From positions 372,001-436,000 of the forward strand of contig NZ_DATJCH010000024.1 in assembly GCF_035514885.1 (NCBI RefSeq): DNA of 64,000 bases, given 5' to 3'. The stretch is from Albibacterium sp035514885 (GTDB lineage Bacteria > Bacteroidota > Bacteroidia > Sphingobacteriales > Sphingobacteriaceae). Below the pieces are notes generated by a model that saw nothing but the letters and a program-made list of their open reading frames with translations, did not search any database and was not told the origin of the DNA. Shown here one piece after another: positions 1 to 8,182 of this stretch. The position numbers were made by a program, and so were the translations under genes. Each line of letters starts with the position of its first letter. Position 1 is the stretch's first letter.

Positions 1-875
1 ATGTGCTGGTTGCTACCACCATCATTGAGGCAGGGCTTGATATTCCGAATGCAAATACCATTATTATCAATCATGCACATATGTTTGGTTTAAGTGATAT
101 GCACCAAATGCGCGGACGTGTTGGCCGATCAAATAAAAAGGCATTTTGTTATCTATTAAGCCCTCCGCTATCTACCCTTACTAGTGAAGCACGTAAACGG
201 TTGAGTGCTATTGAAGAGTTTTCTGAATTGGGTAGTGGTTTTAATGTTGCTATGCGTGATTTGGATATTCGAGGAAGTGGTAATCTACTAGGCGCTGAAC
301 AAAGTGGTTTTATTGCAGAAATAGGCTTTGAAATGTATCACAAGATTCTGGATGAAGCCATCCAGGAACTAAAGGATGAAGAATTTAAAGGCCTGTTTAG
401 TGATGATAAGCCACGAGCCTTTGTTAATTTCACACAAGTAGATACCGATCTTGAAGTACATATTCCAAACGAATATGTAACAAATTTAACCGAACGCTAT
501 AATTTGTATTCAGAGCTTTCGAACTTAGAGAATGAAGAACAATTGCTTGCTTTTCAACAACAGCTTCTTGATCGTTTTGGCCCAATACCCGAACAGGTAA
601 ATGAGCTTTTTAATACTTTGCGACTACAATGGTATGGAAAAGCCATTGGTTTTGAAAAGATATCCTATAAGAAGAATGTATTAAGAGGGTATTTCGTAAA
701 CGACAAACAATCTCCTTATTTTGAGAGTGATCGCTTTGGTAAGGTATTAGATTTTGTAAGAAATAATCCTTCTATCTGTAATTTGAAAGAAGTAAAGGGT
801 ACTTTGCGTATTGGCTTTGAGCGCATTTATACAATCAAACAAGCCATTGATATACTAAAAGAACTTGCTATTTAA
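1..875 (+). CDS. mfd: Transcription-repair coupling factor Mfd, C-terminal part (partial)
   Basis: This is the 3' end of mfd; the frame is open at the left window edge. Mfd is a cytoplasmic translocase that removes RNA polymerase stalled at DNA damage and recruits the UvrABC nucleotide-excision machinery. Visible are helicase motifs V and VI in the first 45 residues (EAGLDIP, then RGRVGR), the RGSGNLLGAEQSG stretch typical of Mfd/RecG enzymes, and from about residue 140 a C-terminal TRCF domain, which separates Mfd from RecG. The stop overlaps the next start by one base (TAATG), so translation is probably coupled. Its partners uvrA and uvrB lie further along the window. Identification is firm; the N-terminal domains are not in view. 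Confidence 0.95.
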   Translation, partial: VLVATTIIEAGLDIPNANTIIINHAHMFGLSDMHQMRGRVGRSNKKAFCYLLSPPLSTLTSEARKRLSAIEEFSELGSGFNVAMRDLDIRGSGNLLGAEQSGFIAEIGFEMYHKILDEAIQELKDEEFKGLFSDDKPRAFVNFTQVDTDLEVHIPNEYVTNLTERYNLYSELSNLENEEQLLAFQQQLLDRFGPIPEQVNELFNTLRLQWYGKAIGFEKISYKKNVLRGYFVNDKQSPYFESDRFGKVLDFVRNNPSICNLKEVKGTLRIGFERIYTIKQAIDILKELAI

Positions 876-1087
876 TGAATCCGGAAATACTTCTTGCACT
901 GGTTAAAACCACGATGCCCTTTGGTAAATATAAAGATCGCTACATCTGCAACTTGCCGGAATCTTACCTTGTCTGGTTTCACACACAAGGTTTTCCTCCC
1001 GGAAAACTCGGTATATTATTAGGAACGATGTATGAGATTAAGCTTAACGGCTTAGAGTATTTGCTTGACCCATTAAAAAAGCGTTAA
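875..1087 (+). CDS. DUF3820 family small protein
   Basis: A 70-residue protein with the conserved start of the DUF3820 family: MPFGKYKD near residue 14, then a CNLPESYLVWF block near residue 25 and GKLG near residue 43. The family is widespread and of unknown biochemical role; it has been labelled a quorum-sensing-regulated virulence factor in one lineage, which should not be carried over here. It has no signal peptide or membrane segment, so it is probably cytosolic. It overlaps the mfd stop by one base and is likely co-transcribed with it. Its own stop overlaps the convergent DUF2461 stop within a shared TTAA. Confidence 0.8.
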   Translation: MNPEILLALVKTTMPFGKYKDRYICNLPESYLVWFHTQGFPPGKLGILLGTMYEIKLNGLEYLLDPLKKR

Positions 1088-1755
1088 ACTTCTTGGTCAA
1101 TTGCTTCATAAAGAAATTCCTGAAAAGGCTGTAACGCAGAAAAGGTTTCTAAAATTATTTTATCTGCGTTGTTGCTTAGCAAATCCCTATCTTCCAGGAA
1201 CCGGCTTGCCGTAAAACTTTTCAGTCGTAAGAATTCAATATCCGGATGATCAATAGAATATCCACTGGGTGCTTTCTTTAATTTATCATCTTGGTCCAGT
1301 ACCACAGAGTTTCTAAATGGCGCTTGATTCACAATAGCACGAAACTTCTCACTATTATAATCTATTTCCTGGCGGATTGCTGCTAGTTTCTCTTTATCCG
1401 GATGCCATAAGCCAGCGGTTATAAAACTTTTGCCCGGTTGAATATGAACATAATAACCCGGTAAATCTGTACTTCTGCCCTTTGATGAATAAGCTGCGGA
1501 CATGTAGCCTTTATAAGGTGTTTTGTCTTTACTAAAACGAATATCTCTATAAATCCTGAACACACATTTTGCAATAGGCATATCTGCCGGAACCTGTTTA
1601 TCCATTTCGGATAAGCCGGTTAAGATAAGTTGTGCAAAATCAATGAAGTCTAGTCGAACTCTATCATGAGTTTCTTTATTATCATGAAACCATTCTCGAT
1701 TATTATTTTCTTTTAAAGCGTTTAAAAAATCAAAAGTACTTGACGGAATGTTCAT
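1084..1755 (-). CDS. DUF2461 domain-containing protein
   Basis: A 223-residue soluble protein of the DUF2461 (TIGR02453) family. The family signature is clear: FLNALKENNNREWFHDNK near residues 10-28, then CVFRIYRDIRFSKDKTPYK near residues 64-82 and a GYYVHIQPG block near residue 100. No catalytic role is established for the family. Length is typical. It is transcribed away from the neighbouring hypothetical gene with only 19 bases between the two start codons, so both promoters must reach into a coding region or the mRNAs have almost no leader. Its stop overlaps the stop of the DUF3820 gene. Confidence 0.85.
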   Translation of the reverse strand: MNIPSSTFDFLNALKENNNREWFHDNKETHDRVRLDFIDFAQLILTGLSEMDKQVPADMPIAKCVFRIYRDIRFSKDKTPYKGYMSAAYSSKGRSTDLPGYYVHIQPGKSFITAGLWHPDKEKLAAIRQEIDYNSEKFRAIVNQAPFRNSVVLDQDDKLKKAPSGYSIDHPDIEFLRLKSFTASRFLEDRDLLSNNADKIILETFSALQPFQEFLYEAIDQEV

Positions 1756-1774
1756 TTTTGTATAAGTTTAATTT

Positions 1775-2449
1775 ATGGACCACCTACATCACGTGCTTTC
1801 TTCAACAGCGATTGATTCAACAAGTGCAATTGAAGTTGAAGAAGGATTCATTAAAGCTGCTAAGTTAATTCTTTTAGATTATAAGCTTGTTGCCGGAAAC
1901 ACTGATTTTGAAGTTCTTGAACTAGAATTTTATTTTTATCAGAAAAATATTCATCCCGACCCATACTCACATGCTTTCCAATATCCCAATCGGGTAGTTG
2001 CTAAGATGTCAGTTACTGGTTCTTGGTACTTTCATCGTTTTATTGGCATCGAAAAATATACTCATACACGCAGGGGGCTTGATCTAACATATGGTAGTGG
2101 CGAGCACCAAGCTTATGGTGGCTTATTAATTCGTTCTGTAAAAAGAGAACATGATGGTTTGAAAATATCTGGCCCATCCAATGTAGTTGCCTATGTATTG
2201 GAAGCAGCTAACGATCCCGAGGGAGTGCAGGCGCTTGCATTTAACTTAGAGGAAGGTATGGCTTTTCGGGAAGATTCTGTAATCAGATGGGCTCCTCGTG
2301 ATAAACCTCTTTCAATGCCATTATTCAGAGCTAAACGCCAGGGCTTAGGTGATAAGAATCCTTTTTATCGCGATAAAGAATTTCGATTCTTTTCTGACCT
2401 TTCAGTCATTAAAAAAGGCAAAGGGTTTAGTTATAGTGCTTTAGTTTGA
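1775..2449 (+). CDS. Conserved hypothetical protein, possibly a distant alkyladenine glycosylase relative
   Basis: A 224-residue soluble protein with no signal peptide. I do not recognise it firmly. Near residues 105-140 there is a YGSG...YGGLLIRSVKR stretch followed by ISGPSNVVAYVLE. This is faintly like the YG..GVLIRA...GPGKL layout of 3-methyladenine DNA glycosylases of the AAG/Mpg type. The C-terminal third (RWAPRDKPLSMPLFRAKRQGLG, abbreviated) is rich in Arg, Lys and aromatics, as in nucleic-acid binding proteins. It stands alone between divergent and convergent neighbours. The glycosylase idea is only a hint; treat the function as unknown. Confidence 0.6.
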   Translation: MDHLHHVLSSTAIDSTSAIEVEEGFIKAAKLILLDYKLVAGNTDFEVLELEFYFYQKNIHPDPYSHAFQYPNRVVAKMSVTGSWYFHRFIGIEKYTHTRRGLDLTYGSGEHQAYGGLLIRSVKREHDGLKISGPSNVVAYVLEAANDPEGVQALAFNLEEGMAFREDSVIRWAPRDKPLSMPLFRAKRQGLGDKNPFYRDKEFRFFSDLSVIKKGKGFSYSALV

Positions 2450-2570
2450 TAAAAGTGAATTATACAAAGCAACCTTTTGATTAATCCCATTTCAGAACAA
2501 TACGCATATGGTATGAGTGTTTACTTGGGAGTGTACTTGTGATGAAGTAGCTGTAATTCTAGATACTGCA

Positions 2571-3410
2571 CTATGACCCAGTACTCAACTCCAAAAATAG
2601 ATAAATCAGTGGTGCAGCTAAAAGCAGACCATCGAAGCGGTCTAGTAAACCACCGTGCCCCGGTAAAATATTTCCCGAATCTTTGATGTTATAGCTTCTT
2701 TTTAACATGGACTCTATTAAATCGCCATAGGTGCCAAACACCACAATAATCATTGAACTTACCAGCCATTGCCAAGGAGCAATACCAACGTAGAATCGTG
2801 AAAGAATAAAGGAAGCAATTCCGCTAATAATTAAACCACCCAAGGCTCCTTCCCATGTTTTTTTAGGTGAATGGCGTTCAAATAATTTAGTTTTACCCAA
2901 TGCATTACCTGCCAGATAGGCACCTGTATCACTTGCCCATAATAGTATTAAAAACCCCAGCGGATAATGGAAGTTATAAGAGCCTTCTATAAAACCCAAT
3001 TGAAAAAAGAATAAAAAAGGTAATACGGCGAAAATTACCCCCAGAAATGTGAATGCTATGTTACTAAATGGGTTTTCTTGTTTTCTGTATAGTTCCAGCC
3101 AGAATATAAGTGTTATAAAAGGTATGCAGTATAGGAATGTTGAAAGTGAGACCCCCTTTAATTGAACCAAAATTAAAGCTACAAACAATACAATGCTTAA
3201 CGTAAGTCCTGCCCAACGATTCGGATGCACTGCACCTGTTTTATCTCCTTTTAGGCTGTTGTGTCCGGAAGTATTGATAATGCGATAAAACTCATCTAAA
3301 GCAAACAGACTAATTAATAGAAAGAAAACAGCAAACACCCAAGGTCCCAAAAGAGTAGACGCCACCATGACAACCACAAATAAAACTCCGGTTATTGCTC
3401 TTGTTTTCAT
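2571..3410 (-). CDS. cdsA: Phosphatidate cytidylyltransferase
   Basis: CdsA joins phosphatidic acid and CTP to give CDP-diacylglycerol, the precursor of phosphatidylethanolamine and phosphatidylglycerol, in the inner membrane. The 279-residue protein has about eight membrane segments and the complete family signature near residues 234-260: SMLKR, then KDSG, then PGHGGLLDRFD, which holds the metal-binding acidic residues. The start overlaps the stop of the DUF2007 gene by four bases (ATGA), so it is the last gene of a three-gene operon with DUF2007 and the CPBP protease. Length is normal for the family. Confidence 0.95.
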   Translation of the reverse strand: MKTRAITGVLFVVVMVASTLLGPWVFAVFFLLISLFALDEFYRIINTSGHNSLKGDKTGAVHPNRWAGLTLSIVLFVALILVQLKGVSLSTFLYCIPFITLIFWLELYRKQENPFSNIAFTFLGVIFAVLPFLFFFQLGFIEGSYNFHYPLGFLILLWASDTGAYLAGNALGKTKLFERHSPKKTWEGALGGLIISGIASFILSRFYVGIAPWQWLVSSMIIVVFGTYGDLIESMLKRSYNIKDSGNILPGHGGLLDRFDGLLLAAPLIYLFLELSTGS

Positions 3411-3628
3411 GCTGTTCCAGCTCCAGATTCTGACATTTCCTCGATAATAGCCAGGGCCGCTTCCTCATCATTATCGTGAGTATAAAGTTCAATTTGACCA
3501 AAGCGATAGGAAGAATCTTGCTTATTCATAATGACAGCAGCAATGTTATTTTCATCTAAAGCCTGACGTATCAGCTCGATCCGAAAGAAATCAGTTGTTA
3601 CGTAAATTTTTTTCCAGTCTTTTTCCAT
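3407..3628 (-). CDS. DUF2007 domain-containing small protein
   Basis: A 73-residue soluble protein matching the DUF2007 'putative signal transducing protein' family: an N-terminal strand WKKIYVTTDFFRIELIR, a helix, and a strand with IELYTHDNDEEAALAII near residues 46-62. The fold is a small alpha/beta domain like those of PII-related or ACT-like proteins; the molecular role is unknown. It overlaps both neighbours (TAATG with the CPBP gene upstream, ATGA with cdsA downstream), so all three are translationally coupled. An overlapping reading frame at 3310-3501 is a shadow. Confidence 0.85.
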   Translation of the reverse strand: MEKDWKKIYVTTDFFRIELIRQALDENNIAAVIMNKQDSSYRFGQIELYTHDNDEEAALAIIEEMSESGAGTA

Positions 3629-4599
3629 TAGGATAGATTTTGAATTGTGTTCGTTTCTATATTTTGTGATTTACTTAGCTTCCAGAAGCGGTAGATAAAA
3701 AAAGCAAGGAAGAAAGCACTAACTATATAAAGGCTCCAATGAGGTACTCCTTCATTATTTATTTCTTCAAAGCTTTTACCTTGTTTCAATAATACAAAGG
3801 TATAAATAACTGCGGTGGCATTGTTCATAAAGTGAGCAATTATAGGAAGCCAGATACTTTTGCCCCAATAAAGCATGTAACCAAATACAGCCCCCATTAA
3901 CATGCGTGGTATAAAGCCATAAAACTGAATATGGATGGCACTAAAAAGAATGGCTGAAATCCAAATGCCTGCATGGATATTATTAGTCCATCGGTGAAAT
4001 ATAGGCTGCAAACAACCTCTAAATACCAATTCCTCACCTATGGCAGGAAGGACAGCTATCATAAACAGATTAAATAGTAAGCCGGATATGGTACTAGTAT
4101 ATAAAAGCTTCTCGGTTAGTTGTGCCATCTCCATCTCTTTAGCTTTCATCCAGCTTTCCATATCTGATAGGAAGTCCGGTAATTGCATTTGTTGGTTTAT
4201 GAGGGAAGTAAGCTCAAGAAAAGGACTGGATACCAACATAATCAGAAGAGCTATAATCATTAGCCGTTTCGGATTAGGAGCCGAAAAATTTAAATAGTGT
4301 GTTCGGTTTCTCTCAATATATTTTAAAAGCAGAGCCGGTAAAACGAATGTTCCGATGCTAGATAGTGTTTGAAATAGCTTAAGAAATTTTAACCCCATAG
4401 TCGTGTCGCCTGTCATCAAGCTCGACAGGTTTCCTAATAATCCAGGTCCATATAGTCCAAATCCAATTAAAAAAGCAAGAAGTGTAAATACCAAAGAGGA
4501 CGCAACAATAAGCATCAATAGATAGATTAAAGATACTATCGGGTGATTTTCAGGATATTTGTATGTAAAGCCTTTTGATTTTTCGTAAATTTGCGACAT
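3628..4599 (-). CDS. CPBP family intramembrane metalloprotease
   Basis: A 323-residue membrane protein of the CPBP/Abi (type II CAAX prenyl protease-like) family, with about eight membrane segments. The zinc-dependent glutamic protease motifs are all present: EELVFRG at residues 189-195, an FSAIH motif with His223, and HFMNN at residues 256-260. Bacterial members are linked to bacteriocin immunity or membrane protein turnover; the substrate here is unknown. It is the first gene of an operon with DUF2007 and cdsA, with one-base overlap to the next gene. About 40 bases separate its start from that of the divergent dusB. Confidence 0.9.
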   Translation of the reverse strand: MSQIYEKSKGFTYKYPENHPIVSLIYLLMLIVASSLVFTLLAFLIGFGLYGPGLLGNLSSLMTGDTTMGLKFLKLFQTLSSIGTFVLPALLLKYIERNRTHYLNFSAPNPKRLMIIALLIMLVSSPFLELTSLINQQMQLPDFLSDMESWMKAKEMEMAQLTEKLLYTSTISGLLFNLFMIAVLPAIGEELVFRGCLQPIFHRWTNNIHAGIWISAILFSAIHIQFYGFIPRMLMGAVFGYMLYWGKSIWLPIIAHFMNNATAVIYTFVLLKQGKSFEEINNEGVPHWSLYIVSAFFLAFFIYRFWKLSKSQNIETNTIQNLS

Positions 4600-4638
4600 T
4601 GTTTTGGATATTATAAAAAAACTTGGTCAAGATAGGGA

Positions 4639-5637
4639 ATGTCTGTTAAGATTGGAAATATAGATTTAGGAGAGTTTCCATTGCTGTTAGCTCCAATGGA
4701 AGATGTAAGCGATCCTCCTTTTCGTTTTGTTTGCAAGCAAAACGGTGTGGATATGATGTATACAGAATTTATCTCTTCTGAAGGACTTATTCGTGATGCT
4801 GCCAAGAGTCGTCAGAAGTTAGATATCTTTGAATATGAGCGTCCTATCGGTATTCAGATCTTTGGAAGCGAAATCGAAACTATGCGAGAAGCTACCGCGA
4901 TTGCCAGTCTGGCCAGCCCCGATTTAATCGATATCAATTATGGTTGTCCGGTAAAGCAAGTAGCTTGTCGCGGAGCAGGTGCCAGCCTCTTGCAAGACAT
5001 TAATAAAATGGTTGCAATGACCAAAGCTGTGATCGAATCAACCCATTTGCCCGTAACTGTTAAAACCCGTTTAGGCTGGGATGATCATACTAAAAATGTA
5101 GATGAAGTTGCAGAACGTTTACAAGATATTGGTATTCAGGCATTAAGTATTCATGGTCGTACCCGTGCACAGATGTATAAAGGACAGGCCGATTGGTCTA
5201 TGATTCGCGATATTAAACGCAATCCACGTATCAAAATACCTATTTTTGGTAATGGCGATATTGATAGTATAGAAAAAGCTGCAGCCTGGCGAATGGAATA
5301 TGAGGTGGATGGTATTATGATTGGACGTGCATCCATCGGTTATCCATGGATATTTCGTGAGATTAAGCATTTCTTTAATACAGGCGAACGCTTAGCAGAA
5401 CCAACTATTCGTGAGCGGGTTGAAACCTGTCGTATACATCTCCAAAAATCCATTGAATGGAAAGGTCCAAAAACAGGTATATTTGAAATGCGCCGTCATT
5501 ATGCCAATTACTTTAAAGGAATTCCTCATTTTAAAGAGTACCGTATGAAGCTAGTTAAGCTTGATCAGCTTTCTGATATTGAAGAGGTATTGAGTGAGAT
5601 CGAATCTAATTTTGCTAATTTGGAAGCCATTTATTAA
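4639..5637 (+). CDS. dusB: tRNA-dihydrouridine synthase DusB
   Basis: A flavoenzyme that reduces specific uridines in the tRNA D-loop to dihydrouridine with NADPH. The 332-residue TIM barrel shows LAPMEDVSDPPFR at residues 18-30, the catalytic cysteine Cys103 in INYGCPVKQV, the VTVKTRLGW FMN-contacting strand, LSIHGRTR and a GNGDI/GIMIGRA phosphate-binding end. In many bacteria dusB sits with fis or nifR3 loci; here it precedes apaG by 20 bases and may be co-transcribed with it. The start is the first ATG that gives the usual N-terminus. Confidence 0.95.
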   Translation: MSVKIGNIDLGEFPLLLAPMEDVSDPPFRFVCKQNGVDMMYTEFISSEGLIRDAAKSRQKLDIFEYERPIGIQIFGSEIETMREATAIASLASPDLIDINYGCPVKQVACRGAGASLLQDINKMVAMTKAVIESTHLPVTVKTRLGWDDHTKNVDEVAERLQDIGIQALSIHGRTRAQMYKGQADWSMIRDIKRNPRIKIPIFGNGDIDSIEKAAAWRMEYEVDGIMIGRASIGYPWIFREIKHFFNTGERLAEPTIRERVETCRIHLQKSIEWKGPKTGIFEMRRHYANYFKGIPHFKEYRMKLVKLDQLSDIEEVLSEIESNFANLEAIY

Positions 5638-5657
5638 CTTGGTGAAAATTGCAATGA

Positions 5658-6044
5658 ATGATTACACAGATTACGGATGGCGTTAAAGTTACTGTAGAAA
5701 CAGTTTACCAATCGGAATACTCAAATCCGGGGAACGATCATTTCATGTTTGCTTATCACATTACAATCGAAAATCTAGGTCCTCACAGCATACAATTATT
5801 ACGCAGACACTGGTTAATCTATGACTCTAGTGGAACTAAGCGCGAAATTGATGGTGAAGGGGTAGTGGGTCTTCAACCTGTTATTCAACCAGGCGAACAG
5901 TATGATTATGTATCAGGATGTAATTTAAAAAGTGAAATGGGTTATATGGAAGGGAGCTACCAAATGCTTCGTGAAATAGACGGAATTATATTCGATGTCA
6001 ACATCCCGCGCTTTGATTTGGTTGCTCCTTTCCGAATGAATTAA
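5658..6044 (+). CDS. apaG: ApaG domain protein
   Basis: A 128-residue ApaG protein, a fibronectin-III-like beta sandwich. It carries the expected pattern: an N-terminal ITDGVKVTVETVY strand, then YHITIENLGPHSIQLLRRHW, a GEGVVGLQPVIQPGE block near residues 63-77 with the family's glycine motif, and a C-terminal GSYQM strand. The gene was linked to Co2+/Mg2+ resistance in enterobacteria, but the molecular role is unsettled. It lies 20 bases after dusB. Its stop overlaps that of the convergent exonuclease gene in a shared TTAA. Confidence 0.93.
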   Translation: MITQITDGVKVTVETVYQSEYSNPGNDHFMFAYHITIENLGPHSIQLLRRHWLIYDSSGTKREIDGEGVVGLQPVIQPGEQYDYVSGCNLKSEMGYMEGSYQMLREIDGIIFDVNIPRFDLVAPFRMN

Positions 6045-6808
6045 AATGCCATTTCTAGAAGTACCGGACAATGATCTGAGTGCAAGGCATCTTTTAAAAT
6101 TACCGAACGTTTAATCTTATCACTTAATTGTTTACTTACCATATTATAATCAATTCGCCAGCCTAAATTCTTAGCTCTTGCATTAGCTCGGTAACTCCAC
6201 CATGTATAATGATGAGGGTCTGGATTTAGAAAGCGAAAGGAATCTACATAACCTGAAGCAATAAAACCTTCCATCCATTCACGTTCTTCTGGTAAGAAAC
6301 CTGAAGATTTTGCATTCGATTTTGGATTGTGAATATCAATTGCTCGGTGGCAGATATTATAGTCTCCGGAAACAATCAGGTTTGGAATATCTGTTAATAG
6401 CTTATTGCTATATTGTTGGAAATCATCTAAAAATCGATACTTAAATTCTTGGCGTAAATCACCGCTTGAGCCTGATGGGAAATAAGCACTAATGACAGAG
6501 AATTCATCAAAGTCAGCTCTGATTATCCTGCCTTCTTTATCGTAATCACTTTCCCCACAGCCATATTCAACATGTTTCGGGCTCTTTTTAGTGAGAATAG
6601 CTGTTCCGCTATAACCCTTTTTCTCTGCTGGATACCAATAATGTTCATAACCCAGTTGCTCGATCAAAAGCAAATCCATTAATTGGTCTGGAGATGCTTT
6701 AATTTCTTGTAAACAAATGATATCCGCATCAGTTGCTTTTACCCAAGACAACCAGTCTTTTCGCATAGCTGCGCGAATTCCATTTACATTATAGGTAACT
6801 ATCTTCAT
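6041..6808 (-). CDS. xth: Exodeoxyribonuclease III / AP endonuclease
   Basis: A 255-residue exonuclease III family enzyme that cuts DNA 5' to abasic sites in base excision repair and degrades 3' ends. Catalytic residues are visible: Asn7 in YNVNGIR, Glu35 in CLQEIKA, the SGDYNI Asp/Asn pair, WRIDY, and the C-terminal SDHCPV with the catalytic His. There is no signal peptide, so it is cytosolic, unlike the secreted relative at 15456. It overlaps the upstream cyclophilin gene by four bases (ATGA) and forms an operon with it and a small conserved gene. Confidence 0.95.
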   Translation of the reverse strand: MKIVTYNVNGIRAAMRKDWLSWVKATDADIICLQEIKASPDQLMDLLLIEQLGYEHYWYPAEKKGYSGTAILTKKSPKHVEYGCGESDYDKEGRIIRADFDEFSVISAYFPSGSSGDLRQEFKYRFLDDFQQYSNKLLTDIPNLIVSGDYNICHRAIDIHNPKSNAKSSGFLPEEREWMEGFIASGYVDSFRFLNPDPHHYTWWSYRANARAKNLGWRIDYNMVSKQLSDKIKRSVILKDALHSDHCPVLLEMAF

Positions 6809-7512
6809 GATGATTTTGCTTTTGCCAGCGCTTTTTCCAAACGGCGTACTTCTCCTCGTCTTAATACTGTGATTTCCATCTTCTGGTCTGCAAGAGGCCT
6901 GTCTAATGAGTCGGTAGGCACATCCTCCAGTTTGTCAAACATATCCATTCCTTCTATAACTTCTCCAAAAACGGTATACTTTTGATCGAGGTAAGGAACA
7001 CCTCCGATAGTTTTATAAACTTCTCGTTGGTATTTAGGTATTTTTCTTCCGTCCATACGCAGAGTTTCTAAACTATCTAAAGCACCATCTGTAAATGTTT
7101 TACCTTCTACAATATAGAACTGCGCTGCGCTAGATGCTTTGTCCGGATTTTCATCTCGAGCTGCTGCCAGCGCTCCTTTTTTATGGAACAAACTATCTCG
7201 AAACTCTGCCGGAATGGTATAGTCTAAGTCCCCCTCGCCTAATTCAACTCCTTTTGCAGCATCCCTAGAATCTGGATCTCCACCTTGAACCATAAAGTCT
7301 TTAATAACCCGATGAAACAGCAGACCATTATAAAAACCTTCTTTAACCAGCTTTACAAAATTATCGCGATGGAGAGGTGTTTCATTGTATAGTTTAACGA
7401 TGGATACGCCATAATCTGTACGGATGCGTACGTACTCATTTCTTGGTTTTGCAGCCCAAGATGAGATAGATAGCAGGCTTAGAATTAATAAGATACTTAT
7501 TCTTTTTAGCAT
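6805..7512 (-). CDS. Secreted cyclophilin-type peptidyl-prolyl isomerase
   Basis: A 235-residue periplasmic cyclophilin that catalyses cis-trans isomerisation of proline bonds during envelope protein folding. From the chosen ATG at 7512 the protein opens with a signal peptide (MLKRISILLILSLL and so on, ending near SWAA). The cyclophilin core follows, with FHRVIKDFMVQGGDP carrying the active-site Arg/Phe/Gln, and SSAAQFYI plus a VFGEVIEGMD segment. A longer frame from 7542 exists, but its first ten residues would spoil the signal peptide and overlap the preceding gene; the chosen start lies one base after that gene's stop. Confidence 0.9.
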   Translation of the reverse strand: MLKRISILLILSLLSISSWAAKPRNEYVRIRTDYGVSIVKLYNETPLHRDNFVKLVKEGFYNGLLFHRVIKDFMVQGGDPDSRDAAKGVELGEGDLDYTIPAEFRDSLFHKKGALAAARDENPDKASSAAQFYIVEGKTFTDGALDSLETLRMDGRKIPKYQREVYKTIGGVPYLDQKYTVFGEVIEGMDMFDKLEDVPTDSLDRPLADQKMEITVLRRGEVRRLEKALAKAKSS

Positions 7513-7513
7513 A

Positions 7514-7867
7514 TTATATGTTATCAAGTTCCATTTCATCAAAGTAATTGATGATTAACGATTTCATAATCATTTCCTGCTCTAAGATTGTATAGTTGGG
7601 AATCGTTTTTGTTAATTTCCAATGAGGCCAGCCATCTTGGTCCAGTCCTTCTAATTCATAGAATCCCATTGCACTAAAAAGTTTGCAGTTAGCAATATGC
7701 ATAAGTTCCTCTTTTTCACGCTTACTGAACTTTTTGGGTCCCTGTCCTAGTTCCTGAATACCAATTAGAAACAGGAAACTTTGTATATCTGGTGTATCCA
7801 CGTCGAAATCCTCCACTATTTTTAATTGGAGTTCGGGCCACCTTTTGTTTACGGTTGCTATATTCAT
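7514..7867 (-). CDS. Conserved hypothetical protein
   Basis: A 117-residue acidic soluble protein that I do not recognise beyond being of a Bacteroidota-restricted type. It has no signal peptide or membrane segment. The middle (residues about 30-60) is a helix pair ending in FSKREKEELMHIANCKLF, and the end is acidic. The start is set at the ATG at 7867 because a TACCTTTG promoter box ends only four bases upstream; the longer frame to 7927 would begin ahead of the promoter. It is the first gene of an operon with the cyclophilin and exonuclease III, separated from the former by one base. Confidence 0.75.
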   Translation of the reverse strand: MNIATVNKRWPELQLKIVEDFDVDTPDIQSFLFLIGIQELGQGPKKFSKREKEELMHIANCKLFSAMGFYELEGLDQDGWPHWKLTKTIPNYTILEQEMIMKSLIINYFDEMELDNI

Positions 7868-7871
7868 TTTA

Positions 7872-7879
7872 CAAAGGTA
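7872..7879 (-). promoter_or_regulatory. -7 box TACCTTTG (promoter of the 7514-7867 operon)
   Basis: On the minus strand this reads TACCTTTG, a match to the Bacteroidota housekeeping -7 element TAnnTTTG. It ends four bases before the ATG at 7867, so the mRNA is likely leaderless or nearly so. A TTG -33 element at the right distance is not evident. Confidence 0.6.
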
Positions 7880-8002
7880 CTGATTTTGAATTGTGGTTTG
7901 AAGCGACAAAACGGGGAAATTGTACACATCAATTGATCTGGAAAAATACTCTTTTTAATCAAATAGTGAATCTAGTGGGTTTATATGCGGTATGATTTTT
8001 TG

Positions 8003-8128
8003 TGGCATAGATTTTTCATTTAACACAGTAACCGTGTTAGGAAGATTCACTTAAAAAATCTTTATTAAGTATAGTTTGTTTTAGTATCTGAAAAGGAGGT
8101 TGTTGAGAAATAACCTCCTTTTGTTTTA
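8003..8128 (+). ncRNA. Candidate small RNA with orphan terminator
   Basis: Seen: a TGGCAT-N5-TTTC motif at 8003-8017, resembling a -24/-12 sigma54 promoter with one mismatch in the -12 part; hairpin TAACAC/GTGTTA (8021-8026 with 8034-8039); hairpin ACTTAA/TTAAGT (8049-8054 with 8065-8070); and a 14-bp terminator hairpin ending at 8122 followed by TTTT-containing sequence. The flanking genes are divergent, so neither needs a terminator here. Inferred: a plus-strand transcript of roughly 95-100 nt beginning near 8029. The promoter assignment is weak; the terminator is strong. Confidence 0.4.
8091..8122 (+). terminator. Orphan intrinsic terminator
   Basis: A 14-bp stem with one G-U pair (8091-8104 with 8109-8122) around a GAGA loop, with a T-rich 3' side (TTTTGTTTT) on the plus strand only. 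No annotated gene is transcribed into it from either side, because the flanking genes point outward. Confidence 0.75.
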
Positions 8129-8182
8129 ACTGCAAATATCCCTAAAGTAATATCTCCTTACCTTTTATAATTAAAATATGTG

